From Deltaproteobacteria bacterium (lineage in GTDB: Bacteria > Desulfobacterota > Dissulfuribacteria > Dissulfuribacterales > QOAL01): a stretch of DNA of 36,851 nucleotides. The translations under genes and the position numbers were made by a program. A model generated the notes under the pieces. It was not told the origin of the DNA. It was given only the letters and a program-made list of their open reading frames with translations, and made no database searches. Of this stretch, positions 8,111 through 17,867 are shown piece after piece. Where the stretch lies: the NCBI GenBank assembly GCA_026992735.1, contig JALWYO010000058.1:1-36851 (forward strand), written 5' to 3'. How positions within the stretch are numbered: the first letter of the stretch is position 1; each line of letters begins with the position of its first letter.

Positions 8111-9725
8111 TATTTTCCCTCTTTTTTGCTTCCATATTTAAAAAAATTCCTGACAGGATAAATAACAGGTTAAGCGCATAAAACCAATAGGGACCGTGGA
8201 CAACAAAGAATGTCTGTCGGTTATTGAGGCTTACACGGCCTGTTATAAAGCCAGGCTGAAAGATACCTGTTTGGGAGATTACCTGGCCAGTGGGTGAGAT
8301 AATTCTGCTGACCCCTGTGTTGGCTGCCCTGACAATCCACCGCCTGGTTTCAACCGCCCGGAAGATTGCCATGTCGGCATGCTGCCATGGCGCTGACGTC
8401 TTGCCGAACCAGGCATCATTAGTGATTACTGCAAGCAGGTTGGCGTTTTCTGCCACTTCCTTGCGCGCAATTCTGGGAAAGATGCTCTCAAAACATATCA
8501 TCACACCTATCCTGAAAGGATTGGAGTTCAATGGTGCGCTGGATGTGCCCGGAGTAAAGTTACCTGCTGTTGGCAGAAGTCCCTTTGCCCATGAGGTAAG
8601 CCTGCCCCAGGGCATGTATTCCCCAAAGGGCACAAGATGCTGCTTGTCATATCTGCCCCTGATGTCTCCATCAGGTCCTACCAGAAAGGCGCTGTTCCTG
8701 TAATGGAGATGTCCTGAGACATCATAGAAATAACTGGGGCTGCCCAGAAGGATGGAGATCTCGAATTTTTGAGCCAGTGAGGTAACCTGATTTCTGAAAT
8801 CGGAATCTTCCTGGAAATAGAACGGTATAGCCGTTTCAGGCCACACGGCAAGCATCAGATCCGGAAATTCGGCCTTGGCCTGCCTTGTGAGATCGCTGTA
8901 CCTGGACAAAGTTGCCCTGCGGTAGGCTGGGTCCCACTTGACACTTTGGTCAAAAGAACCCTGGATCGCTGCTACCCTGGCTGTACCCCTGTCAGTCATG
9001 TAGAGACAGTGCCTTCCGTAAAACAGCAGGGCAGAAGCCAGGCAGCACAGCAGGGCCATGGACCATATCAGCCTTTTTCCAGCACCCTCCCGGAGGGACT
9101 GATGCCGTCTTGGGAGCATCAGCTGCCACAGGATCAGGTTAAAAACGACGATTATAAAGCCTAAGCCATAGGGGCCCCAGATGTCCGCTGACTGAATAAG
9201 CAGTGGATATTTACATAGGCTGTAGGCAAGGGATGCCCAGGGAAATCCGCTGAGGATGTATGCCTTTGCCACCTCCATAAGCATCCACATGGAGGCAAGG
9301 GCCATTATGTCTATGACTGACATGTAGCGCCAATCCCTGACCAGTTTTCTGGCGAGCCTTGCCCAGAGAGCAGGATACATGGCCAGGTAACAGGCCAGCA
9401 GTGCGAAGACAAGCCAGGCCGCCCACAGGGGAAGCTTTCCATATGTGAAGATGGTTGGGGCTATCCACCAGAGCACAGGGGCAAAAAATGCCAGTCCCCA
9501 CAGGAATCCCAGCAGAAAACTATCCTTTTTGTCAGCAGAAAACAGGCCGTGAAAAAACGGGATCAGGGCAATAAATGCCAAAAGGCCTGCAGGCAAACCG
9601 ATGTAGAGAGAAGCCAGAATGAGAGCTGACAGAAGACATAAAAACAGGCTCATCAAGAACTGTGATTTATCACGAGAGGGTTCCTGAATATCTGGCATGC
9701 TCTGCTGATTTATATCTGCCTGCAT
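8103..9725 (-). CDS. lnt: Apolipoprotein N-acyltransferase
   Basis: N-terminal multi-TM region, then nitrilase domain: LAVWPETAIPF, KQHLVPFGEYMPW, GVMICFESIFPRIARK, NDAWFGKTSAPWQH. Stop overlaps the prfB start by 8 nt. Confidence 0.94.
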   Translation of the reverse strand: MQADINQQSMPDIQEPSRDKSQFLMSLFLCLLSALILASLYIGLPAGLLAFIALIPFFHGLFSADKKDSFLLGFLWGLAFFAPVLWWIAPTIFTYGKLPLWAAWLVFALLACYLAMYPALWARLARKLVRDWRYMSVIDIMALASMWMLMEVAKAYILSGFPWASLAYSLCKYPLLIQSADIWGPYGLGFIIVVFNLILWQLMLPRRHQSLREGAGKRLIWSMALLCCLASALLFYGRHCLYMTDRGTARVAAIQGSFDQSVKWDPAYRRATLSRYSDLTRQAKAEFPDLMLAVWPETAIPFYFQEDSDFRNQVTSLAQKFEISILLGSPSYFYDVSGHLHYRNSAFLVGPDGDIRGRYDKQHLVPFGEYMPWGRLTSWAKGLLPTAGNFTPGTSSAPLNSNPFRIGVMICFESIFPRIARKEVAENANLLAVITNDAWFGKTSAPWQHADMAIFRAVETRRWIVRAANTGVSRIISPTGQVISQTGIFQPGFITGRVSLNNRQTFFVVHGPYWFYALNLLFILSGIFLNMEAKKRENNE

Positions 9726-9780
9726 TCAAACTCCAGAATCATGGGGATATTATTCACGGATTGCACTTCACCTTATATAA

Positions 9781-9835
9781 CCACGAAGTTCACGAAGGAC
9801 ACGAAGAATTTATATTAGTATCACTTCGTGTCCTT
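9781..9835. repeat. CACGAAGNN tandem repeat plus 12-bp perfect inverted repeat
   Basis: Three 9-mers CACGAAGTT/CACGAAGGA/CACGAAGAA. AAGGACACGAAG (9795-9806) is the exact reverse complement of CTTCGTGTCCTT (9824-9835). Confidence 0.8.
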
Positions 9836-9922
9836 GAAATTACTTTCTGCAGGCATTTGAAGTGCATGATCCGGGATTTATTTGCAGATTAGGACATCAC
9901 CTGATGTCTTAAGTCTGCTCCG

Positions 9923-10468
9923 TCACCCGTGAGTATCATAGGAATACAGGATCTGCCTTTCCAGTGGGATGCGTTTTTCCGGGAGCTTTGGAGGCGGCCA
10001 GTCAGACGTCATTTTGATCAGCTCAAACCTCGCCGGTATGGCATCCCATCCGTAGCCGATCGATTTCTTTTTTTTCACGTCAAGCACAGAAGCGTCAAAG
10101 AGGTTGGCCTGAACTGCCCAGGGTACAATGTAATCTTCTTCCAGAAGGCGCGCTGCAGCCAAAGTGCCTGCCTCTCTGGTAATCACAGAGCCTGGGCCAC
10201 CCCGCAAGATCATAAGCGACTTGTCGTTTATCCTTACTACAAGGTCGACGTAGGATATTATTTTCTCGTTATTGGCCTCCAGCCTGATTTCCCTGTCAAG
10301 CTGGAAATCATCTATGCGGTAACCCTTCTCATACACGAGGAATTTGCCCAACTTCTGCCTGATTCTCTCCCTGTCGGTATCGAGAACCAGCCTGCCTGTA
10401 AAAAAACAGGGGATTTTTATGAAGATGTTGTCTTCATCTATTTTCTGTGGAGGTTGCTGTATGTCCAT
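9923..10468 (-). CDS. Type I restriction enzyme R-protein N-terminal-like (HSDR_N) domain protein, standalone
   Basis: EKGYRIDDFQLDREIRLEANNEKIISYVDLVVRINDKSLMILRGGPGS... AARLLEEDYIVPWAVQANLFDASVLD resembles standalone HSDR_N proteins. Confidence 0.65.
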   Translation of the reverse strand: MDIQQPPQKIDEDNIFIKIPCFFTGRLVLDTDRERIRQKLGKFLVYEKGYRIDDFQLDREIRLEANNEKIISYVDLVVRINDKSLMILRGGPGSVITREAGTLAAARLLEEDYIVPWAVQANLFDASVLDVKKKKSIGYGWDAIPARFELIKMTSDWPPPKLPEKRIPLERQILYSYDTHG

Positions 10469-10654
10469 GATTGTACCTTTTCAGACTCAAGTTTTATGTC
10501 CGCCCTTCATATGCAGAGAAAAGGGCTTGAAGGCGTGTAGCCACTGCATTGCCCCACGAGCAGATATTTCAGTTTTTGCAGAATATTATCTAAATAAGCT
10601 CATATGTTGATACGGTGCAAGGCACAGCCAGCGGTTTATTGGTTTTTTTGTTGT

Positions 10655-11740
10655 TCATAACAGAGGTTCGGCACGATATAAATAGAAATACAGGCCGATT
10701 GATACAAAAAATGCTATATAACTCAATATGAGGAATTTTGCAGTAAATACGGCGGTATTATTTGTCTCTTCTTGTTTTACATAGATTTTGTAGGCGATAA
10801 GATTGGCCAGTGATCCGAATAGGCTGCCAAAACCCCCTGCATTTACTCCCCATAGAAGGGCCTTCCAGTTGGATGTGAATTTGGCGAATAGTAGCGTTGC
10901 AGGAACATTGCTCATTACCTGGCTGGCCAGGGCGGAAAACAGGAAGATATGTCCCGAATGGCTTATTTTATGTGCAAATATCATTTGCATATTATTTGTA
11001 AACCCAAACAGGAAAAAGAAACTGAACAGAAGCGCATAGTCAATATACAGGGCTTTTGGATCGAATATTAAGGCGAAAATTATAACTATAATACCAGACA
11101 GGACAGGCAGGATATGAAGAACCGTCAAAAGAACGATAATGAGCAGAGCTGCATAGGCAAAGGCCTTTCTGTTGATTTTTGGCGGTTTCACAGGTTTTTG
11201 TATATCGCCTTTTGTTGTAATAAAGAGTGATATGGCAGATAAAATTATAAGTGATGCTAATGAAAAGGATGCAATCGTTTGCACGAATGTAACTGGCTCA
11301 ATTTTATAGAACCAGTAAATAAAGAGATTTTGAGGGTTGCCAAAAGGAGTCAAAGCAGAGCCTCCATTGGCTGCCAGAGCTTCAAGAATAACCAGTATAT
11401 CTTTACGATTGACGGCAAGTGACATGGTAAGAGGCACCATGACGATTAAGGCAACATCATTTGTCACCAACATGGACAGAAAAAATGTTGTCAGTACCAA
11501 TTTTAATGGTATTGCCTTGCCTTGCTCAACAGTCTTGGCAATCCTTAGGATCAGTCCACTTTGCTGAAGGCCATTGATAGTAATAAAAAGCACAAACAGC
11601 ATGAACAGCACCTGTAATTCCTGGATTGAATAGACTGGGAAACGTTTTGTGTAGAGGGATGTAAGAATTAAACCGACTCCAGATGCAATTAACAGCCATT
11701 CTTGCCGAAAAAAATCAATAACTGTGGTGTGTTTTTTCAA
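10655..11740 (-). CDS. SLC13/ArsB (ion transporter superfamily) anion permease
   Basis: Polytopic protein; LSMLVTNDVALIVMVPLTMSL, NGGSALTPFGNPQNLFIY, ASQVMSNVPATLLFAKF are typical of CitMHS/ArsB permeases. Confidence 0.8.
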   Translation of the reverse strand: MKKHTTVIDFFRQEWLLIASGVGLILTSLYTKRFPVYSIQELQVLFMLFVLFITINGLQQSGLILRIAKTVEQGKAIPLKLVLTTFFLSMLVTNDVALIVMVPLTMSLAVNRKDILVILEALAANGGSALTPFGNPQNLFIYWFYKIEPVTFVQTIASFSLASLIILSAISLFITTKGDIQKPVKPPKINRKAFAYAALLIIVLLTVLHILPVLSGIIVIIFALIFDPKALYIDYALLFSFFFLFGFTNNMQMIFAHKISHSGHIFLFSALASQVMSNVPATLLFAKFTSNWKALLWGVNAGGFGSLFGSLANLIAYKIYVKQEETNNTAVFTAKFLILSYIAFFVSIGLYFYLYRAEPLL

Positions 11741-11942
11741 AAAAACCTCCTGTTCCCGGCTTGAAAGCTAATGTAACCGGTTGCCTGTTGGAATGCCTTG
11801 AACAGGCTTGGCGTGAAATGTTATCTGCATATATTCCACCATGCATAATATTAACATATAAGTCTGCAGCATTGAAATTTCCAATCCGGTTTTGCCTTCG
11901 GTTAAAATATCTGCAATACAGCGGGCCTAGGCCACTGGACTA

Positions 11943-13811
11943 TTGATCTCAAGATGTACTGAAATTTTTGCCATGCACAGGGAAATCCTGGAAAAATTAC
12001 ATGATATCAGGAATCAGCTGCCATATCTGCCACAGGCACTCCGTATGGTGCTGGATGCTGCAGGCAAGTGGACAGCAGCTTGGGCAGTACTCCTTGTTCT
12101 TCAGGGTGTCCTGCCTGTGGCCAGCGTTTACCTGACAAGGGCTGTGGTAAACAGCCTCGTGTTTGCCCAGAAGACAGGGCCATCATGGGCCGTCATCAAG
12201 CCGGTGATATTGCTGGTGCTGGGTATCGCTCTTGTGCAGTTGCTTTCAACTGCACTTGGAAGCCTGGGTTCATGGGTCAGGACTGCGCAGTCTGAGCTTG
12301 TCCAGGACCATATCAGTGATCTTATCCATAAAAAGTCCATAGAACTCGACCTGGGATTTTACGAAACTCAGGATTATTATGACCAGCTTCACAGGGCAAG
12401 GGTAGATGCCATGAACATGCCCTTGGCGCTCATGGAAAACATGGGAGTATTGATGCAGAATGTCATTACCCTTGTGGCCATGGTCGCAGTATTGGTTCAT
12501 TATGGCCTCTGGATCCCCATGGTTCTGGTCATCAGCACCTTGCCAGCCCTGTTTGTGGTGTTGCGCTATACAATCGAATTCAACCAGTGGCGTCTCAAGA
12601 ATACCATGGCTGTCCGGCGCACATACTATTACGACTGGATGGTTACCGAGCGTGCAAATGCCGCGGAGATAAGGCTTTTCAATCTTGGTGATTATTTCCG
12701 TCACGCCTTTCAGGAAATGAGAAAGCGCCTGCGTCACGAACGCCTGGATCTGGTGCGCCGCCAGGGCATTGCCCAGATGATGGCAGGGGGATTTGGCCTG
12801 CTGTCTATTGGTGCGGCAACTGCATGGATGATGTGGCATGCTATCCTGGGCTTAATTACACTTGGAGATGTTGCCCTTTTCTACCAGGCATTTTCCCAGG
12901 GGCAGGGCATGATGCGCAGCCTGTTGAATAATGCCGGGAATATGGTTCGCAATATCCTGTTTCTTGAGAATCTTTTTGAATTTCTTACCCTGGAGCCCAA
13001 GGTTACAGAACCTGACAGGCCTGTAAGACCGGCATGGCATAAGTCCCCGGCCATACAGCTCCAGGATGTTACCTTCCGCTATCCAGGCAGCAAGAGGGTG
13101 ACCCTGGAGGATTTTTCTCTGGATATAGCGGCCGGTAAGATTACCGCCTTGGTTGGGGAAAACGGTTCGGGTAAGAGCACCATCATAAAATTGATATGCC
13201 GATTCTACGATCCGGAGAAAGGGCTGATATTAATAGATGGAACAGATATTCGAACCATTTCCTTGGAATCACTGAGGAAGAGTATAACCATCCTGTTCCA
13301 GGAACCCGTGCATTATCAGGCAACAGCTGCAGAAAATATAGGTGTAAGTGCTTTATCAAATCATGATCGTACAGCCATAGAGGCCGCTGCCAGGGCAGCG
13401 GGTGCGGATGTCCCGATACAGCGGCTGCCTGATGGTTATGAGACCATGCTGGGGAAATGGTTTGGTGGCAGTGAACTCAGTGGCGGAGAATGGCAGCGGG
13501 TCGCCCTGGCCAGGGCATTCCTGCGCAGGTCTCCCATGGTTATCCTGGATGAACCAACCAGTGCCATGGATACATGGGCAGAGATGGACTGGCTTTCCAG
13601 GTTCAGGGAACTGGTAAGCAACAGGACGGCCCTGGTTGTCACGCATCGTTTTACTACTGCCAGGTATGCGGATGTCATCCATGTAATGTCGGATGGCCGC
13701 ATAGTGGAATCAGGTTCCCATGACAGCCTGCTATCTGAAAACGGCTGCTATGCAAGTGCCTGGCTGAAGCAGATGGGCCAGGGAGCAAATTATGAGAGAA
13801 AAGGTGCGTAG
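11943..13811 (+). CDS. ABC transporter, fused permease/ATP-binding protein (exporter type)
   Basis: Walker A ALVGENGSGKSTIIKLI, signature ELSGGEWQRVALARAFL, Walker B MVILDEPTSAMD, N-terminal TM region. Start may be 11973. Confidence 0.95.
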   Translation: MISRCTEIFAMHREILEKLHDIRNQLPYLPQALRMVLDAAGKWTAAWAVLLVLQGVLPVASVYLTRAVVNSLVFAQKTGPSWAVIKPVILLVLGIALVQLLSTALGSLGSWVRTAQSELVQDHISDLIHKKSIELDLGFYETQDYYDQLHRARVDAMNMPLALMENMGVLMQNVITLVAMVAVLVHYGLWIPMVLVISTLPALFVVLRYTIEFNQWRLKNTMAVRRTYYYDWMVTERANAAEIRLFNLGDYFRHAFQEMRKRLRHERLDLVRRQGIAQMMAGGFGLLSIGAATAWMMWHAILGLITLGDVALFYQAFSQGQGMMRSLLNNAGNMVRNILFLENLFEFLTLEPKVTEPDRPVRPAWHKSPAIQLQDVTFRYPGSKRVTLEDFSLDIAAGKITALVGENGSGKSTIIKLICRFYDPEKGLILIDGTDIRTISLESLRKSITILFQEPVHYQATAAENIGVSALSNHDRTAIEAAARAAGADVPIQRLPDGYETMLGKWFGGSELSGGEWQRVALARAFLRRSPMVILDEPTSAMDTWAEMDWLSRFRELVSNRTALVVTHRFTTARYADVIHVMSDGRIVESGSHDSLLSENGCYASAWLKQMGQGANYERKGA

Positions 13812-13845
13812 CAATATAAAAAGTCGTGAAAGCTGCCGGATGTTA

Positions 13846-13900
13846 GTGCGCCAGGCGCAGCTTGGCGCTTCCTGCCGGATTAAAGTCCCGGCTGGGTAAG
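13846..13900 (+). other. Possible 5' (domain I) fragment of a group II intron
   Basis: GTGCGCCAGGCGCAGCTTGGCGCTTCCTGCCGGATTAAAGTCCCGGCTGGGTAAGG: starts GTGCGCC and has two small hairpins, the second with an ATTAAAGTC loop recalling the GTGAAAGTCC region of bacterial group II introns. Confidence 0.35.
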
Positions 13901-13915
13901 GAAATCATCCGCCTG

Positions 13916-14203
13916 TTAAGCCTCGCGGTGTATTCTCTTGAGCTTGCTTCCTGGCCTGAATACAATACGGTACCTGCTGGGGCAATATGTTGTGCAGCCG
14001 TTCTTGGGATTCACAAAACTCCGTTCTTTCTGACTATGGACAGCAAAACTGCCGAATCCTCTTATCTCAATCCTTCTGCATTGGCACAGGGCTTGACACA
14101 TCTCGTCGAATATCACGTCCACTGCATCCCTGAGATCTTCGTTGGTATAATCAGGGAAGTCGGCCTTGAGTCTTCGAAGTATATCTGCTTTTAGCATTCC
14201 CAA
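13916..14203 (-). CDS. HU/IHF family DNA-binding protein (IHF-beta-like)
   Basis: MLKADILRRLKADFPDYTNEDLRDAVDVIFDEMCQAL..RIEIRGFGSFAVHSQKERSFVNPKNG....RYRIVFRPGSKLK. Confidence 0.92.
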   Translation of the reverse strand: MGMLKADILRRLKADFPDYTNEDLRDAVDVIFDEMCQALCQCRRIEIRGFGSFAVHSQKERSFVNPKNGCTTYCPSRYRIVFRPGSKLKRIHREA

Positions 14204-14230
14204 TAAAGATACCTCCGTTATTTGGCAGGG

Positions 14231-15154
14231 CTATTGCGGAAGCGCAGCAGGGACTTGTCCCTGTTCAATCATTCCCGCCAGCCTTGCGATAGTCTTGGCC
14301 CCTGACTCCTCCAAGATATCCCTTATGACAGAAATCCGGTCCTTTTTAGGGTAAAGCAGTTCCCATTTGCCCTTTATGCCGCCAAGGGCAGCAGCCCTGT
14401 CAAGGGCCGTGGAAAAGCTGCCCAGCTCATCTACCAGGTGCAGCTCTTTGGCCTGGCGGCCTGAAAATATCCGTCCGTCAGATATAGATGCGACCTTTTC
14501 CACAGGTATTTTTCTGCTTTCAGCCACTGCTTGGATAAATTGCTGATGGATATCATCCATGACAGATTTCAGCACCTGCCGTTCTTCAGGGGTGAGGTCC
14601 CTGGTAATGGATGCAAGATCCTTGAGCCTGCCGCTCTTTATAACCGTAGTTTTTATGCCAAGCTTATCCATTAGCCCCCTGACATTGGGCAGCTTCATTA
14701 TAACGCCAATGCTTCCTGTAATAGTTCCTGGATTGGACACGATATACCTGGCGCCAACGGCAGAGTAGTAACCACCTGATGCAGCTATATTCCCCAGGGA
14801 GGCAACCACCGGCTTGAGTTTGTTCAGCTTCCTTGCCTCTTGAAATATTTCCTGTGAGGCCCCGACTGCACCTCCGGGGCTGTCTATCCTGAGGACGATG
14901 GCCTTTACCTGCTCGTTGTCCCTGAACTGTCTCAGTGCCTCCAGTGCCTTTTCAGGTGTTGATATTACACCCTGTATATTTACTATCCCGATCTTGTCTG
15001 CGGAGGGTTCTGTAACAGATACTACGCTACCGCGCAGGAGGAGAAAGAGCATTAAGGTGAACGAAAAAAAACCAAGGAGGGCAAGCCCTCCTATAGTTGC
15101 TAAAACTATGAGAAAGGTGCCGGAGCGGTTACTCCGGCCTGATTTGTCTTCCAT
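14231..15154 (-). CDS. sppA: Signal peptide peptidase SppA, S49 family
   Basis: RIDSPGGAVGASQEIF, KPVVASLGNIAASGGYYSAVGARYIVSNPGTITGSIGVIM, DGRIFSGRQAKELHLVDELG. Confidence 0.94.
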   Translation of the reverse strand: MEDKSGRSNRSGTFLIVLATIGGLALLGFFSFTLMLFLLLRGSVVSVTEPSADKIGIVNIQGVISTPEKALEALRQFRDNEQVKAIVLRIDSPGGAVGASQEIFQEARKLNKLKPVVASLGNIAASGGYYSAVGARYIVSNPGTITGSIGVIMKLPNVRGLMDKLGIKTTVIKSGRLKDLASITRDLTPEERQVLKSVMDDIHQQFIQAVAESRKIPVEKVASISDGRIFSGRQAKELHLVDELGSFSTALDRAAALGGIKGKWELLYPKKDRISVIRDILEESGAKTIARLAGMIEQGQVPAALPQ

Positions 15155-15169
15155 TGGAGCAGGTTGCCG

Positions 15170-17044
15170 TTACTCCTTATCCCCGGAATTTTTTTTGTCC
15201 TTCTGTCCCAGTTCTTCCTGAAGTAAAAGACCAAGGGTCGTGGGGGCGGATTTGCTGGAGCTGTATTCAGACAGGAAAGAACGTTCCTCGTCTTCTGTCA
15301 TTTTCTTGATAGACAGGCCTATTCTTCTGTCCTTTGGAGAGACATTTATAACCATGGCAGTAATCTCATCGCCTACTTCGTATTTCCCCACAGGACTTTT
15401 GGGACGCCCTGCAGCTATCTCTGAGACATGGATAAGTCCCTCAATGCCTTCTTCCAGCTCAACGAATATGCCGAAATCAGTGACATTTGTGATCTTGCCT
15501 GAAACTCGGCTGCCAACCGGGTATCTCTCAGGAGCTGATTCCCACGGGTCGGGATTCAGCTGCTTGACGCCAAGGGAGAAGCGTTCCTTTTCCTTGTCAA
15601 TATTTAGGACAACAGCCTGAATCTTATCACCCTTTTTGAACATCTCGGAAGGATGCTTTATCCGCTTGCTCCAGGACAGGTCTGAGATGTGCACCAGGCC
15701 GTCAATGCCTTCCTCGATGCCGATGAACAGGCCGAACTCGGTGATGTTCTTGACCTTTCCTTCGATGACAGTGCCCTCTGGATAACGTTCGTTTACCAGA
15801 TCCCAGGGATTGGGCCTTACCTGTTTGAGGCCCAGGGATATGCGTCTTGCCTCTGGATCCACCTTGAGAACAACAGTTTCCACCTCGTCTCCCACGGACA
15901 GGATCTGCTTGGGATGGCGAATTCTTTTTGTCCAGGACATCTCGGATACATGGATAAGTCCCTCTACTCCTTCCTCAAGCTGTACGAACGCACCGTACTC
16001 GGTAAGGCTGACTACCTTGCCGGTAACCTTTTCGCCTTCGGGATATTTTTCAGCTGCTCTGAGCCAGGGGTCTTCGGAAAGCTGTTTTATGCCGAGAGCG
16101 ACCTTTTCCTTTTCCCTGTCAAATGAAAGAACCTTTACTTTTACCGTGTCGCCAACATTGAAGACCTTGGAAGGGTGTTCAACCCTGCCCCAGGATATAT
16201 CAGTAACATGGAGTAGCCCGTCTATGCCGCCAAGGTCAACGAATACACCGTAATCGGTGATGTTTTTTATAACTCCTTCTCTTTCCTGTCCTTCCTCCAG
16301 AGATGCCAGAGTCTCCTTTTTCTTTTCTTGCATTTCTTTTTCAAGTAATTCCCTCCTGGATACCACAACGTTTTCGCGTTTCCTGTTGTAATCCAGGATG
16401 GAGCACATGAGTTTCTGGCCTATCATGCTGTCGAGATTGGGATGAGGACGTACATCTATCTGAGAATACGGCAGAAACGCCTTCAGGCCGCCTATGGGCT
16501 CGCCAATCCTGACGGTCAGGCCGCCTTTTACCTTGGAAATTGTAGTGACTTCTACCGGTTCCTTGGCCTCATGACACTTGATGACATAATCCCAGACCTT
16601 TCTGCGGATGGCCCTGGAATATGACAGCCTCAGGCTGCCGTCTTCCGGGTTCCAGCGCTCCAGTAATACCTCAACTGTGTCACCAGGTTGCACCTTAAGA
16701 GTGCCATCACCATTGGCAAATTCCCTTGCCGGTATAAAGCCCTCGGATTTATAGCCTATATCTACCATGACATAGTCGTTCTGGATGCTTACCACAGTGC
16801 CTTCAATGATTTCCCCTTCCTGGAAAGACCGAAGGCTCTGTTCGAAAAGTTCCTCGAACTGGCTCATGTCAGAGGTTTCATCGTCATCCTGAGAAGAATC
16901 AGAGACCTGATTCTCTTCTGTTGCAGCAGCAGAAAGCTCTTGCTCTTCTGCTGGCGCTGGTGTTGCTGCAGCCTTTTCATCGGCTGTATCCGCGGCTGGC
17001 GCGGTAGTCATAATGTTGTCATTTACTTCAGTTACCTTTTCCAT
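15170..17044 (-). CDS. rpsA: 30S ribosomal protein S1
   Basis: Six S1 repeats (GTVVSIQNDYVMVDIGYKSEGFIP..., GVIKNITDYGVFVDLGGIDGLLHVTDISWGRVEHPSKV...) with an acidic/Ala-rich N-terminal extension. Confidence 0.96.
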   Translation of the reverse strand: MEKVTEVNDNIMTTAPAADTADEKAAATPAPAEEQELSAAATEENQVSDSSQDDDETSDMSQFEELFEQSLRSFQEGEIIEGTVVSIQNDYVMVDIGYKSEGFIPAREFANGDGTLKVQPGDTVEVLLERWNPEDGSLRLSYSRAIRRKVWDYVIKCHEAKEPVEVTTISKVKGGLTVRIGEPIGGLKAFLPYSQIDVRPHPNLDSMIGQKLMCSILDYNRKRENVVVSRRELLEKEMQEKKKETLASLEEGQEREGVIKNITDYGVFVDLGGIDGLLHVTDISWGRVEHPSKVFNVGDTVKVKVLSFDREKEKVALGIKQLSEDPWLRAAEKYPEGEKVTGKVVSLTEYGAFVQLEEGVEGLIHVSEMSWTKRIRHPKQILSVGDEVETVVLKVDPEARRISLGLKQVRPNPWDLVNERYPEGTVIEGKVKNITEFGLFIGIEEGIDGLVHISDLSWSKRIKHPSEMFKKGDKIQAVVLNIDKEKERFSLGVKQLNPDPWESAPERYPVGSRVSGKITNVTDFGIFVELEEGIEGLIHVSEIAAGRPKSPVGKYEVGDEITAMVINVSPKDRRIGLSIKKMTEDEERSFLSEYSSSKSAPTTLGLLLQEELGQKDKKNSGDKE

Positions 17045-17355
17045 TTACGAAAGACCCCCTACAAAACGTTAAATTCGCTTTTATAACAGGAGATGGAGTA
17101 AAGTTCAATGAACAAATTGCTGTTTGAGACACGAATGTCAGGGTATCAGGGGCAATTTACTGTAAAAACAGAGAGACTGCTTGATGGTATATCTTTGCCG
17201 CGTTACCAGAGATTTGAAATGCAGGGATCATGTCTTTGCGGCATCTGTTCCTGATAAGTCGCCAGGTAAAAGCTGTTCGACAGATATGCTGGATTCAAGT
17301 ACAGTGACGACTGTTAATCCGGGTTAATCTATAAAGCCAGAGGTAATTATCATAC

Positions 17356-17865
17356 ATGAATACCGATTTCACAGGTCAAAAACCTGAAACTGACAAGATG
17401 GATCGCGAGTTTATACAGGCCATCAGGGAGGGGATAGATATTGTCCGCATGGTCTTTTTTGTAAGGATGAGGGATCATATTCTGGAACACTATACTGGGA
17501 ACAGCAGGGAATGGTGCCAGATGCTTACCGGTGCCATATTAAACGAGCTTTTTGGCACAAGAAATCCAGAGCCACGTTTTGTCTCTTTTGCACAGGAGCA
17601 CAGTTCTCTAATAGAAAAGGAACTCAGGGCAGTGCCTGAGAATTTTGAAGACCTGCTCATACCTATCACTGATGCACTGAGGATGCACTTTCTCTGCAAT
17701 CACCAGGAAAACATGCCGGACTACAGCCTAAGCGTCCTGGCCAGGGCAAAGGATTACGGCATCCTGCTGGAAGAGCGGAATGTACCATTGCCCAAGGGAT
17801 TTATGGAAATGGTTTATAGAATAGGCAAGGCCTACGGGCTGGTAGTTGAACAGGCACCTGCATAG
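17356..17865 (+). CDS. Hypothetical protein
   Basis: 169-aa ORF in a gap with no competing ORF, followed by a palindrome; family not recognised. Confidence 0.65.
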   Translation: MNTDFTGQKPETDKMDREFIQAIREGIDIVRMVFFVRMRDHILEHYTGNSREWCQMLTGAILNELFGTRNPEPRFVSFAQEHSSLIEKELRAVPENFEDLLIPITDALRMHFLCNHQENMPDYSLSVLARAKDYGILLEERNVPLPKGFMEMVYRIGKAYGLVVEQAPA

Positions 17866-17867
17866 GC

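Noticed and set aside
9662-9892. 76-aa ORF containing HEVHEGHEEF
   Set aside because: Translation of the CACGAAGNN repeat; overlaps the lnt start. Not a credible protein.
15240-16253. Periodic repeats inside rpsA considered as a DNA repeat array
   Set aside because: They reflect the six S1 protein domains, not a CRISPR or tandem DNA repeat.
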